From contig JAFGTA010000027.1 of the NCBI GenBank assembly GCA_016934355.1, positions 1-13,089 on the forward strand: DNA of 13,089 bases, in the 5' to 3' direction. This DNA is from Candidatus Bathyarchaeota archaeon. GTDB lineage: Archaea; Thermoproteota; Bathyarchaeia; TCS64. The translations under genes were made by a program, and so were the position numbers. Shown in pieces: positions 1-6,966 of the stretch (the stretch's first letter is position 1; each line of letters starts with the position of its first letter). The notes under the pieces were generated by a model, which had not been told where the DNA came from, made no database searches, and saw only the letters and a list, made by a program, of their open reading frames with translations.

Positions 1-142
1 GGCTGCTGTCGTTGGGGACCACGCCCCGTTCCAGTATCTTGCCTTTGTCGACCTGGTACCAGGCATAGTACGCGGCTCTGCCGAAGTGGGCAGACACGAT
101 CTCTCCTCTCTCGTCCTCAACCGGGATTACTACTTTAACCAT
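1..142 (-). CDS. NifX/MTH1175-like protein, N-terminal part (runs off the window start)
   Basis: Only the first 47 residues lie in the window. They begin MVKVVIPVEDERG and contain an HFGRA segment near residues 19-23, typical of the dinitrogenase iron-molybdenum cofactor biosynthesis superfamily (NifX/NifB C-terminal/MTH1175), which has an RNase-H-like fold and binds metal clusters. The reading frame is open to base 1. Three ATGs stand close together (first bases at 151, 148 and 142). I chose 142 because a GAGG at 152-155 then lies 9 nt upstream, the spacing seen at other starts here. It follows the previous NifX-like gene by about 23 nt and is probably in the same mrp operon. It is a divergent paralogue of that gene rather than a copy. 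Function beyond cofactor or Fe-S handling is inferred from family only. Confidence 0.75.
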   Translation of the reverse strand, partial: MVKVVIPVEDERGEIVSAHFGRAAYYAWYQVDKGKILERGVVPNDSS

Positions 143-165
143 CTTCATCATCCTCTGAGGAACGG

Positions 166-567
166 CTATACTTGGGTTCTTCTACCCATTCCGCCGCCTC
201 TGCCGCCCTGACCGAAGTGGCCTCCCACTGTGGGGCTGCCGGCTTTGGATAGTCTGCCGCCTTTGAACATCTCGACGGCGTTCTTCACCGTGCCCTGGGC
301 CCCAGTGTAGACCTCAACGCCTGCGCCTGACAGCGCCATGTGGGCGTTGGGGCCGACGTGGCCCGTGACGACCGCTTTGACGCCGAGTCTGGCCACCGAT
401 TGTGCTGCTCCTATGCCGGCGCCGTGGGCGGCTCCTATGCTCGTGTTGCTTACCGCCTCGGCCTCCATGGTCTCGGTGTCCACGACGATGAACGTCGTGC
501 ATCTGCCGAACCTTGGGTCGACGGCGCTCTCTAGGTTTCCTCCCGTGGAGGATACTGCTATCTTCAC
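166..567 (-). CDS. NifX/MTH1175-like Fe-S/metal cofactor protein
   Basis: A 133-residue soluble protein of the dinitrogenase iron-molybdenum cofactor biosynthesis superfamily. The N-terminus MKIAVSSTGGNLES and the DPRFGR motif at residues 17-22 are hallmarks, as is the GVKAVVTGHVGPNA segment at about 62-75. Residues 1-105 match the usual domain size. The tail after residue 113 is a Gly/Arg/His/Gln-rich, probably disordered extension. The start is GTG (565-567), overlapping the TGA of the upstream ATPase gene by 4 bases (GTGA). An AGGTGA at 575-580, inside the ATPase gene, is a plausible ribosome site, so the two are translationally coupled. Small members of this family commonly sit beside Mrp/NBP35 ATPases in archaea without nitrogenase, and no nif genes are seen here. 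A role as partner or carrier in Fe-S cluster handling is inferred, not shown. Confidence 0.85.
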   Translation of the reverse strand: MKIAVSSTGGNLESAVDPRFGRCTTFIVVDTETMEAEAVSNTSIGAAHGAGIGAAQSVARLGVKAVVTGHVGPNAHMALSGAGVEVYTGAQGTVKNAVEMFKGGRLSKAGSPTVGGHFGQGGRGGGMGRRTQV

Positions 568-1409
568 TTCTCTTTCACCTGTTCCTTGATTGTTTCAACG
601 ATCTCTCTGAATACCTTGGCTGCGGGGGAGTCCGGGTGCCTAAGTATGAACGGCGTCCCTTCGTCGCTGTCTGTGGCTATCCTCGGGTCCATTGGTATGG
701 TGCCGAGGAGGGGTACCCCCATGTCCGCCGCTACCCTGGCGCCTCCTCCGCTGCTGAAGACGTCGATGGGTTTGCCGCAGTGGGGGCAGATCATTCCGCC
801 CATGTTCTCGACGATGCCGAATATTGGGACGTTCATCTTGCGTGCGAAGGTGACAGCCTTCTTTACGACGCCCTGGCTCACCTCGCTTGGGATGGTGACT
901 ATGACGACGCCGTCCATCTCGGGCAGCAGCTGCAGTATGCTGAGGCTCTCGTCGCCTGTCCCGGGGGGCAGATCCACCAGGAGGTAGTCCAGCTTACCCC
1001 ACGCGACCTCGCCGAGGAACTGGCGGATGGCCCCCATCTTTAAGGGGCCCCTCCAGATTACGGGTGAGTCGTCGCTGGGCAGCAGGAAGTCCATGGAGAC
1101 GACGCCCACGCCCTGTGGTCCCGTCGCCGGCGCGATGCCGGCGGGGCCGACGTCGAGCCTCTCGCCTTTCATCCCCATCATCTTGGGGACGCAGGGGCCG
1201 GTGAGGTCGGCGTCGAGGATCGCTATCTTCCCTCCGCTGTTGGCTGCGAGCCCGACGGCTAGGTTGACGGTGACGAGGCTTTTGCCGACGCCTCCTTTGC
1301 CGCTGATTACCGCGATCTTGTGTTTTACGTTGCTCATCCTTGTCTTTATGAGTTCCATCTGGTTGTCTTTCTGTTCCCATGGGTTTGGGACGTCGTCTTT
1401 TCCGCTCAT
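564..1409 (-). CDS. Mrp/NBP35 (ApbC)-family P-loop ATPase, Fe-S cluster carrier
   Basis: A 281-residue cytosolic ATPase of the Mrp/NBP35/ApbC branch of the SIMIBI (MinD-like) class, whose members bind and transfer Fe-S clusters to apoproteins. Seen in the sequence: a deviant Walker A, GKGGVGKS, at 37-44 with the signature lysine 38; LDADLTGP at 65-72; the switch segment VDLPPGTGDE at 145-154; and CPHC at 208-211, the CXXC pair that bridges a [4Fe-4S] cluster between two subunits. Length is normal for archaeal members, and there is no N-terminal MIP18-like domain or ferredoxin motif. The ATG start is supported by GAGG at 1419-1422, 9 nt upstream. It heads an operon whose next two genes are NifX-like and which shares a 4-base overlap with the first of them. 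Family assignment is firm; the target proteins are unknown. Confidence 0.95.
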   Translation of the reverse strand: MSGKDDVPNPWEQKDNQMELIKTRMSNVKHKIAVISGKGGVGKSLVTVNLAVGLAANSGGKIAILDADLTGPCVPKMMGMKGERLDVGPAGIAPATGPQGVGVVSMDFLLPSDDSPVIWRGPLKMGAIRQFLGEVAWGKLDYLLVDLPPGTGDESLSILQLLPEMDGVVIVTIPSEVSQGVVKKAVTFARKMNVPIFGIVENMGGMICPHCGKPIDVFSSGGGARVAADMGVPLLGTIPMDPRIATDSDEGTPFILRHPDSPAAKVFREIVETIKEQVKEK

Positions 1410-1418
1410 CGCTTGGTT

Positions 1419-1422
1419 CCTC
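1419..1422 (-). promoter_or_regulatory. Shine-Dalgarno GAGG for the Mrp ATPase
   Basis: GAGG on the minus strand, 9 nt from the ATG at 1409. The same motif lies 9 nt from the starts at 142 and 5862, so it helps to fix start codons in this window. Confidence 0.7.
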
Positions 1423-1464
1423 TTTTAGCCTAGGTTAAATCGCCTTATGTGGGGGCTCATACAA

Positions 1465-1472
1465 GATAAATC
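1465..1472 (-). promoter_or_regulatory. TATA-like box for the mrp operon
   Basis: GATTTATC on the minus strand lies in the 68-bp gap between the ClC stop and the ATPase start. An initiation point about 26 bp downstream would leave a leader of roughly 30 nt that includes the GAGG. The element is inferred from position and composition only. It would let the mrp operon be expressed independently of the upstream ClC gene. Confidence 0.4.
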
Positions 1473-1477
1473 TACCT

Positions 1478-3211
1478 TTAAACTGCCTCAAGCAGCCGCA
1501 CCATTATGTCTGTCTCGGTTATCACGCCGACGAGTCTCATCCGCTCCCTGTCGTCGACGATCCATATGCAGTCGCCTTCCCCGTCCATGAGGAGCCGTAC
1601 GGCGTCGTCCAGCGTGTCGTCGGCGGTCAGCACCTCGGGGTGCTCCATGGGGAGTAGCCCGATCTGGAGCATCCTCTTGTTCTCGGGGAACGTCAGCAAG
1701 TCCTCCAAGGTGGTCTGGCCGATGACCCTGTTCCGCCTGGTGACTGGGTACTCGCGGTTTCTGCAGCCTTGGACTGCCTCCAGCGCCTCGCGTACCTTCA
1801 CGCTCTCCTTGAGGGCGACGGGCTCCGTGTTCATGAACTGGCTCACCTTGATGGTCTTGAAGTCGATCTGGTTCTTCTGCTTCTTGATGAGGTGGTAGAG
1901 GACGTGTACGGCCTCCTCCTGTTCCTGCATCTGGTTCACGGGCTGCACGTGCTCGTAGAACGAGACGTCTCGGCTGATGAAGTAGCTCGTCGCGGAGGCT
2001 ATCAGCGTGAAGATGATGCTGCTCGGGCCCGCGGTCTCGGCGACGAAGCTCACGCTGGTGAGCAGCGTCTTGTTCGCGGAGGCGATTATTGACGCCATGG
2101 CCGCGACGATGAGCACCTGCTCGTCCGGGACGGGTATGAAGCGGATGTAGAGGGCGCCCAGGGCTGCGCCGACGTAGAGGGAGGGGACGAACACGCCGCC
2201 GCTGCCTCCGCTGCTGAGGGTGATGCATGTGAGGAGCATCTTGAAGAAGATGAGGGCCAGCAGCAGCCCTGTGGACCAGTCGCCGCTGCGCCCCGAGACT
2301 ATCTCCTCGACGGTCTCGTAGCCGATGCCCGTCACCTGGGGGAGGAACAGGGCGACGACGCCGACGAGGATGCCCCCAACGGCGGGGATGAGGAGGGGGT
2401 TCACCTTCATGTCCTCCTTGACCTCCTTCACGGTCTCAAGCATCCTGACGAACACGGCGCCGAACACCGCGGTGATCACGCCTATGAGGAAGGCGTGGAT
2501 CAGGCTCAGGGGGTCCGGGACGCTGAACGTGGGTATCAGCGGGAAGATGGTTTCGGTGCCGAGGAAGCTGACCGAGACGAAGTAGGCTGAGATGCTCGCG
2601 AGGGTGGCTGGTATGAATGCCTTGCGTGAGAGGTCTCTCCTGTAGGGTATCTCTAGGCCGAACATGATCCCAGTCAGAGGCGCCTTGAATATGGCGGCGA
2701 CGCCGGCTGCTGCCCCGCTTATTAGGAATCTCTTGATCTCGTCCTGTTCGAGGTTCAGCCTCTGGGCGATGAGGCTGCCTATGCCGCCGCCGAGGAGGAG
2801 GCTGGGGCCTTCGAACCCGGCGCTGCCGCCTGCGCCTATCGTTATGGCAGAGGCGAGGGGCTCGAAGACTGTGTCCTTCGCCGTCATTATGCCGCCTTCG
2901 TAGTGGTACGCCTCCAGCAGCCTGTGGCTTCCGCCTCCGGACTGCTTGGTGGTGGAGTACCTTGTTACCACGAGGTATGCCACGGTGAGGCCCGCGACAG
3001 GCAGCAGCACGACGAAGACCCTGCTGGCGTGGGTGAGGTGCTCCGCCGCTTCGTGGAAGAGTTGGTAGAACTCGTGGATGGAGACCGTGGCGAAGCCTAT
3101 GATGAGGCCCATGGCTACGCTGACTCCGGCTAGCCTCAGGTAGTCGTTGAGCAGGTCGGGTGACAGGTAGCCCTTCACCCAATCAGCGACTGAGGCGAGC
3201 CTTCGAGACAT
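1478..3211 (-). CDS. ClC-family chloride channel/antiporter with two C-terminal CBS domains
   Basis: A polytopic membrane protein of 577 residues from the ATG at 3211; a TTG at 3268 would add 19. Seen with ATG numbering: GFEGP at 132-136, with E134 as the external gating glutamate of the ClC GxEGP motif; GGVFVPSLY at 338-346, the GxFxP anion-site motif; and many hydrophobic helices from about 30 to 411. A soluble tail follows with two CBS repeats (about 456-511 and 521-577), which in the family bind adenine nucleotides and modulate transport. At the position of the E. coli internal proton glutamate (E203) the sequence reads L-E-I, so the residue is isoleucine (I188), as in many channel-type ClCs. 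ATG was chosen because a TATA-like stretch (about 3235-3245) lies roughly 27 bp upstream, which suggests a leaderless mRNA. No clear Shine-Dalgarno precedes either start. It is divergent from the Nudix gene. Confidence 0.93.
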   Translation of the reverse strand: MSRRLASVADWVKGYLSPDLLNDYLRLAGVSVAMGLIIGFATVSIHEFYQLFHEAAEHLTHASRVFVVLLPVAGLTVAYLVVTRYSTTKQSGGGSHRLLEAYHYEGGIMTAKDTVFEPLASAITIGAGGSAGFEGPSLLLGGGIGSLIAQRLNLEQDEIKRFLISGAAAGVAAIFKAPLTGIMFGLEIPYRRDLSRKAFIPATLASISAYFVSVSFLGTETIFPLIPTFSVPDPLSLIHAFLIGVITAVFGAVFVRMLETVKEVKEDMKVNPLLIPAVGGILVGVVALFLPQVTGIGYETVEEIVSGRSGDWSTGLLLALIFFKMLLTCITLSSGGSGGVFVPSLYVGAALGALYIRFIPVPDEQVLIVAAMASIIASANKTLLTSVSFVAETAGPSSIIFTLIASATSYFISRDVSFYEHVQPVNQMQEQEEAVHVLYHLIKKQKNQIDFKTIKVSQFMNTEPVALKESVKVREALEAVQGCRNREYPVTRRNRVIGQTTLEDLLTFPENKRMLQIGLLPMEHPEVLTADDTLDDAVRLLMDGEGDCIWIVDDRERMRLVGVITETDIMVRLLEAV

Positions 3212-3233
3212 CAACCGAGTGAACACAGTTAGA

Positions 3234-3280
3234 CGGATAACCTTTTCCCAGCCGCTAGAAGGGATCAAAACCTTTTAGGG
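3234..3280. promoter_or_regulatory. Divergent promoter region between ClC and Nudix genes
   Basis: This short gap holds two AT-rich elements. On the minus strand, GAAAAGGTTATCC (about 3235-3247) is placed for leaderless transcription of the ClC gene from 3211. At 3271-3279 ACCTTTTAG lies close upstream of the Nudix gene and could serve it. Neither is a strong consensus TATA box, and the assignment rests on spacing. Confidence 0.35.
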
Positions 3281-3285
3281 GTTCA

Positions 3286-3852
3286 GTGTCACCCATTTGT
3301 CGGAGCCGTTTGACCCAGAGGGATCATGTGCGGAGGCTCGCCTCGCGGCTGAGGGAGAGCCCGGACGAGAAGGCAGACGCAGCGGTAGCCATACTTATAC
3401 GGCCTGACTCCGCGGATGTCGAGTTCTTCTTGGTGAAGAGGGCCGAGGTGCTGAGTGACCCTTGGAGCGGCGACATGGCGTTCCCCGGCGGTAAGAGGTG
3501 CCCGCAGGACGGCGGCCTCGGTGAGACCGCGGTGAGGGAGGTGCTGGAGGAGACGGGGATCGACCTGCATGGGGAGAAGCCGTTGGGGTACATGGAGCCC
3601 CTGTTTTCGTGGGTGAGGAGGACGTTCTCGGTGCAGCCTGTGGTGTACCTCTATGATGGTGACCCGCAGGTGACGCTGAACTACGAGTTGACGAAGTCGA
3701 TGTGGGTTCCCATGGGGGAGCTCAGGCGGTCCAGGGCGCAGGCCGTGGTGAAGGGCTTCGACTCCTCCATATTCAAGGTGGGGGGCGAGGTGGTCTGGGG
3801 CCTCACCTACAGGATGCTAGAGACACTTCTAGAATTGATGGACGAGGGCTAG
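3286..3852 (+). CDS. Nudix hydrolase, CoA-pyrophosphatase-like (NudL/NUDT7 type)
   Basis: A 188-residue soluble hydrolase. The segment SGDMAFPGGK (61-70) followed by TAVREVLEETGIDL (81-94) is a Nudix box with the longer spacing and the preceding FPGG of the CoA pyrophosphatase group (COG0494, UPF0035 pattern). E85, E88 and E89 are the expected metal ligands and catalytic residues. Such enzymes cleave coenzyme A or acyl-CoA to 3',5'-ADP and phosphopantetheine derivatives, but the substrate cannot be settled from the motif. The GTG at 3286 is the first start in the open frame. Internal TTG (3310) or GTG (3328) codons are also possible, because the first 20 residues are poorly conserved in character. 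The stop TAG overlaps the convergent sucD stop by four bases (CTAG, 3849-3852). Confidence 0.85.
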   Translation: MSPICRSRLTQRDHVRRLASRLRESPDEKADAAVAILIRPDSADVEFFLVKRAEVLSDPWSGDMAFPGGKRCPQDGGLGETAVREVLEETGIDLHGEKPLGYMEPLFSWVRRTFSVQPVVYLYDGDPQVTLNYELTKSMWVPMGELRRSRAQAVVKGFDSSIFKVGGEVVWGLTYRMLETLLELMDEG

Positions 3853-4718
3853 AGTAGGGTCTTCAGTGCTTCTGCGACCTGCTTGGGTAGCTCTCCGACT
3901 GTGACGCCTGCGTCTCTGAGGGCGTTTATCTTGCTGTCTGCGGTGCCCGCGCTGCCCTGGATGATGGCGCCTGCGTGGCCCATGCGTTTCCCGGGTACGG
4001 CTGCGCGTCCGGCGATGTAGGCGGCTACGGGTTTGGTGAACCCGCCTTCCTTGATGTAGGCGGCGGCTCGTTCCTCGGCGTCGCCTCCGATCTCGCCTAT
4101 GAGGGCTACGGCTTTGGTCTGGGGGTCTTGTTGGAACCATTTTAGGGCGTCGATGTAGTCGAGTCCGACGACGGGGTCTCCGCCGAGTCCTACGCAGGTG
4201 CTTTGGCCGAGGCCGACGCGGGTGATGTGGGCGGCTATCTCGTAGAAGAGGGTGCCGCTTCGGCTGATGATGCCTACGCCGCCTCTGGTGAAGACCTGTG
4301 CGGGCATGATTCCCATCTTGGATTCGCCTGCCTTGATTACGCCGGGGGTGTTGGGTCCGACGATGGTGGTGTCGTTGAGTTTGGCTATGGCCATGAGCTG
4401 TATGCTGTCGTTGACGGGGAGCCCTTCCGTGATGACTACGACGGGGTCGAGCCCGGCTTCGATGCTTTCAAGCGCGGCGTCCAGCGCGTACTTGGCTGGG
4501 ACGAATATGATGCCGGCGTCTACGCGGGTGGTTTCCTGGGCTTCTGCGACGGTGTCGTAGACTGGTACTCCTTCTAGTTGTTGTCCGCCTCTGCTGGGTA
4601 CGATGCCTGCTACTACTTTGGTGCCGTACTGTTTCATGAGGTGGGTGTGGAAGGCGCCTTGGGTGCCTGTGATGCCTTGGACGGCGACGCGTGTGTCGCG
4701 GTCTATGAATTTGGTCAT
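3849..4718 (-). CDS. sucD: Succinyl-CoA ligase (ADP-forming) alpha subunit
   Basis: A 289-residue protein that is full length for the family. The N-terminal CoA-binding Rossmann domain begins [14 protein letters not shown] (11-24). [19 protein letters not shown] (121-139) matches the conserved segment near the CoA site; E. coli has Cys where this protein has Thr124. The phosphohistidine loop reads [12 protein letters not shown] (247-258), so H248 is the residue phosphorylated during the reaction succinyl-CoA + ADP + Pi = succinate + ATP + CoA. It lies one base downstream of sucC. GGAGG at 4727-4731 inside the end of sucC is 8 nt from the ATG, so the two subunits are translated from one message. 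It works as a heteromer with SucC in the citric-acid cycle or in acyl-CoA-linked ATP formation. A related archaeal ADP-forming acyl-CoA synthetase is less likely, because the subunits are separate and of SucC/SucD size. Confidence 0.95.
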   Translation of the reverse strand: MTKFIDRDTRVAVQGITGTQGAFHTHLMKQYGTKVVAGIVPSRGGQQLEGVPVYDTVAEAQETTRVDAGIIFVPAKYALDAALESIEAGLDPVVVITEGLPVNDSIQLMAIAKLNDTTIVGPNTPGVIKAGESKMGIMPAQVFTRGGVGIISRSGTLFYEIAAHITRVGLGQSTCVGLGGDPVVGLDYIDALKWFQQDPQTKAVALIGEIGGDAEERAAAYIKEGGFTKPVAAYIAGRAAVPGKRMGHAGAIIQGSAGTADSKINALRDAGVTVGELPKQVAEALKTLL

Positions 4719-4719
4719 G

Positions 4720-5862
4720 TTAGTTGCCTCCCGCTAGTCTGACGGCATGTTCAGCCGCCTCCTCCATGGTGTCGAGGGTCTGGATGCCCGCGTCTTTGAG
4801 TATCTTCTTCCCTTGTTCCTCGTTGGTTCCCATCATGCGTACTACGATGGGTTTGGCTAGGTTTAGCTCGTCGCGGGCTGCTACTATGCCTTGGGCGGTG
4901 TGGTCGCAGCGGGTGATGCCTCCGAGGACGTTGACGAGGAGGGCTTTGGTGCGTTGGTCGCCTAGGACGAACTTGGCTGCTTTGCCTATTCGTTCGGGTG
5001 TGGCTCCTCCTCCGAGGTCTAGGAAGTTGGCTGCTTTTCCGCCGTGTAGCATGACGGTGTCGAGGGTCGCCATGGTGAGTCCGGCGCCGTTGCCTATGAT
5101 GCCGATGTCTCCGTCGAGTTCGACGTAGGTGAGGTCCTGTGCCCGTGCCTGCATCTCGCGTGGGGTGAGTTCGCCTTGGTAGCTGTCGAGGAGCCGGGTT
5201 TCGAGTTCCTTGTGCCGGAATAACGCGTTGTTGTCTATGTTGAGCCTTGCGTCGGCTGCCATGAAGCCGTCCTCGACTTCGGCGAGGGGGTTGATCTCGG
5301 TTAGCTCGGCGTCCATCTGGACTGCGAGGGTGTAGAGCCCGTCCACGAATTTCGCGAATTGGCGCATCTTGTTGCCGGTGTACCCGAGTTTCTTGGCGAT
5401 GAGATAGGAGTGGTAGCCTCTTAGCCCGATGACGGGGTCTACGTGGTGTCTGATGATCTTTTCCGGTGTGTTGGCTGCTACTTCCTCGATCTCTACGCCG
5501 CCTTCGCTTGAGGCGAGTATTACGTGTCGCCGCCTGTTGCGGTCCACGGTGACGCCTAGGTATATCTCGTTGAGTATGCCGATCTTCTCCTCGACGTAGA
5601 GTGTGTCCACGGTGAGGTCTTTGATCTTGATGCCGAGGAGCTGCTGGGCTGCTTTCTGGGCTTGGTCTGGGGTGTCTGCGAACTTGACTCCGCCTGCTTT
5701 GCCTCTGCCTCCTACGGGTAGCTGGGCTTTTACTACGACGGGTTTGCCGAGTTCTTGGGTGTAGTCGTGGGCTTGTTGGGGGGTTTTGACCATTTTTCCT
5801 TGGGGTGTGGGGATGCCGTGCTGTCTGAAGTATTGTTTGGCTTCGTGTTCGAGTAGCTTCAA
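4720..5862 (-). CDS. sucC: Succinyl-CoA ligase (ADP-forming) beta subunit
   Basis: A 380-residue ATP-grasp protein, close to the bacterial length of about 388. KAQLPVGGRGKAGGVK (45-60) is the nucleotide-binding region. AELTEINPLAEV (185-196) carries the metal-ligand Asn/Glu. The C-terminal ligase domain shows GNGAGLTM (258-265), NFLDLGGGA (279-287) and NVLGGITRCD (311-320), all typical of SucC. The start is TTG at 5862, and I accept it because GAGG at 5872-5875 lies exactly 9 nt upstream and the next residues KLLEHEAKQYF match the family N-terminus. First gene of the sucCD operon. Its upstream side is the AT-rich island, so its promoter lies in or at the edge of foreign-looking DNA. Nucleotide preference (ATP or GTP) cannot be read from what I see. 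Confidence 0.95.
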   Translation of the reverse strand: MKLLEHEAKQYFRQHGIPTPQGKMVKTPQQAHDYTQELGKPVVVKAQLPVGGRGKAGGVKFADTPDQAQKAAQQLLGIKIKDLTVDTLYVEEKIGILNEIYLGVTVDRNRRRHVILASSEGGVEIEEVAANTPEKIIRHHVDPVIGLRGYHSYLIAKKLGYTGNKMRQFAKFVDGLYTLAVQMDAELTEINPLAEVEDGFMAADARLNIDNNALFRHKELETRLLDSYQGELTPREMQARAQDLTYVELDGDIGIIGNGAGLTMATLDTVMLHGGKAANFLDLGGGATPERIGKAAKFVLGDQRTKALLVNVLGGITRCDHTAQGIVAARDELNLAKPIVVRMMGTNEEQGKKILKDAGIQTLDTMEEAAEHAVRLAGGN

Positions 5863-5871
5863 GTTTTTGTG

Positions 5872-5875
5872 CCTC
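5872..5875 (-). promoter_or_regulatory. Shine-Dalgarno GAGG deciding the TTG start of sucC
   Basis: GAGG on the minus strand lies 9 nt before the TTG at 5862. There is no ATG nearby that would preserve the conserved N-terminus, so this site fixes the unusual start. Confidence 0.7.
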
Positions 5876-6348
5876 TGTTTTCACTGATATTACGCTGGTT
5901 GGTGGATATTGGCGTTCCGGTCTGTTTCAGGCTGGGCTTGTACCAAGTAGGTAGGAATCTTCGGAAAAAAAATTTCTGTTGTCCATGGTTCTTGAATTGT
6001 TTTTTAGTTGAGGCTTATGGTGGTGAGCGGGGTTTTCGCTGCTGCAGGTATTAATTGTTTTTTTTATTTTAATTTGCCTGTTTAGCTGTGCTATGACTGT
6101 AGTGCTTGTCTTTTTAGGTGGATATATTTTATTCTGGCTTGGTGTGTGAGTGTTTCTCTGTGACCGGTTTTTTTCGCGGGTGCCTAGCACTTCGTTTAAT
6201 GTAATCTACCTTGTATATTGGTTTAATTCGTTTCTAGTATCTTGGGAAGCTGATGTTGAATTCCATTCCTAAGCGGAAAAATGACTCCTTAAAATAATAA
6301 AAATCTTTGTTTAGCATTATTGGTTTTTTTCAGTTTTTATTAAAATTA

Positions 6349-6356
6349 TTTATAAT
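6349..6356 (+). promoter_or_regulatory. TATA box for the C39-like peptidase operon
   Basis: TTTATAAT is the best archaeal TATA-box match in the window. Initiation about 25 bp downstream (near 6378) would give a leader of about 18 nt before the TTG at 6397. Inferred from sequence and spacing. Confidence 0.55.
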
Positions 6357-6396
6357 TAGAACAGTAAGGTAATTTTGGTGCGACAGACTGCCCATA

Positions 6397-6966
6397 TTGC
6401 CCATCAAATTCAGAAAACAACCTGAAACTGCCTATTGTTATCCGGCTTGCTTGAAGATGGTTCTTGATTATGCTATAGATGAGATGGGTATTAAACAGAA
6501 ACGTTTGAGATTAACTACTATAGCCACTAGGGTTCAAGCACATCCAGAAGCAGGAACCGCTCCCGGTAATATTGAGCTGATAAACGAAGCCTTGTTGGAA
6601 TCTTTTCCAGAGATTCAAATGATTGACAACAAAGGAGGAACTTGGTCTGATATTCAAAGTGAGATTGATGAAGGGCGTCCGATTATTGCTTGGATTGTCA
6701 TCGCCAGAGATGAAGGTGATATTATCTATCACTCAGTTGTAATCAATGGATATGATAACGACTTAACTACAGTGTATTATATTGATCCTGAACAAAATGA
6801 GGATAATTACCAGCTTTCTACTTCAATTGGTACGTTTATCGATGATTTGTTAACGGTTGATGGACATCTTATTAAGATGAAAACTACTATTAAGGGTCAA
6901 CAAGATTTACATCAAAGATTGCTTCCGTTAAAGGGCGTGCGAAAGAGGAGGGTTGAAAATGAGTGA
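6397..6966 (+). CDS. Cytosolic C39-like (papain-fold) cysteine peptidase
   Basis: A 189-residue protein with the peptidase C39 pattern. Q8 (oxyanion-hole glutamine) and YCYPACLKMVLDYA (13-26), with C14 as the probable nucleophile, begin the fold. YHSVVINGYD (111-120) supplies H112, and YYIDPE (127-132) supplies D130. The order and spacing are those of C39 and C39-like domains, and the catalytic set looks intact. There is no signal peptide, membrane segment or ABC-transporter domain, so it is not an ordinary bacteriocin-exporting C39 protein. The tail (about 165-189) is basic. The TTG start at 6397 is the only reasonable start after an in-frame TAA at 6370, although no Shine-Dalgarno is obvious. 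It overlaps the next gene by 8 bases. Base composition is lower in GC than its neighbours, suggesting acquisition by transfer. The substrate is unknown; processing of the downstream regulator or of a foreign protein is only a guess. Confidence 0.75.
   Translation: MPIKFRKQPETAYCYPACLKMVLDYAIDEMGIKQKRLRLTTIATRVQAHPEAGTAPGNIELINEALLESFPEIQMIDNKGGTWSDIQSEIDEGRPIIAWIVIARDEGDIIYHSVVINGYDNDLTTVYYIDPEQNEDNYQLSTSIGTFIDDLLTVDGHLIKMKTTIKGQQDLHQRLLPLKGVRKRRVENE
6945..6952 (+). promoter_or_regulatory. Strong Shine-Dalgarno for the double winged-helix gene
   Basis: GAGGAGGG, within the last codons of the peptidase gene, lies 6 nt before the ATG at 6959. It favours that ATG over the in-frame TTG at 6953 and indicates coupled translation of the pair. 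Confidence 0.75.

Larger units (their letters stand above)
5863..6396. other. AT-rich intergenic stretch, no supported gene
   Basis: About 530 bp between the divergent sucC and peptidase genes. It is rich in T-runs on the plus strand and very poor in GC (9 of 60 bases at 6301-6360). Short open frames exist on both strands (for example 5869-6054 plus and 5927-6190 minus), but their products are low-complexity and lack family features or good ribosome sites. I see no tRNA, no CRISPR repeats and no transposase remnant. It must contain the promoters of both flanking genes, and it could hide a small RNA or a decayed gene. The composition matches the two island genes more than the core genes. Confidence 0.6.

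Noticed and set aside
5869..6190. Short ORFs on both strands in the AT-rich spacer (61 and 87 codons).
   Set aside because: Products are low-complexity, lack ribosome sites and family features, and overlap each other; the frames are explained by base composition.
6397..6966. Bacteriocin or peptide-export maturation by the C39-like peptidase.
   Set aside because: No ABC transporter, no membrane segment and no double-glycine leader peptide gene is present nearby.
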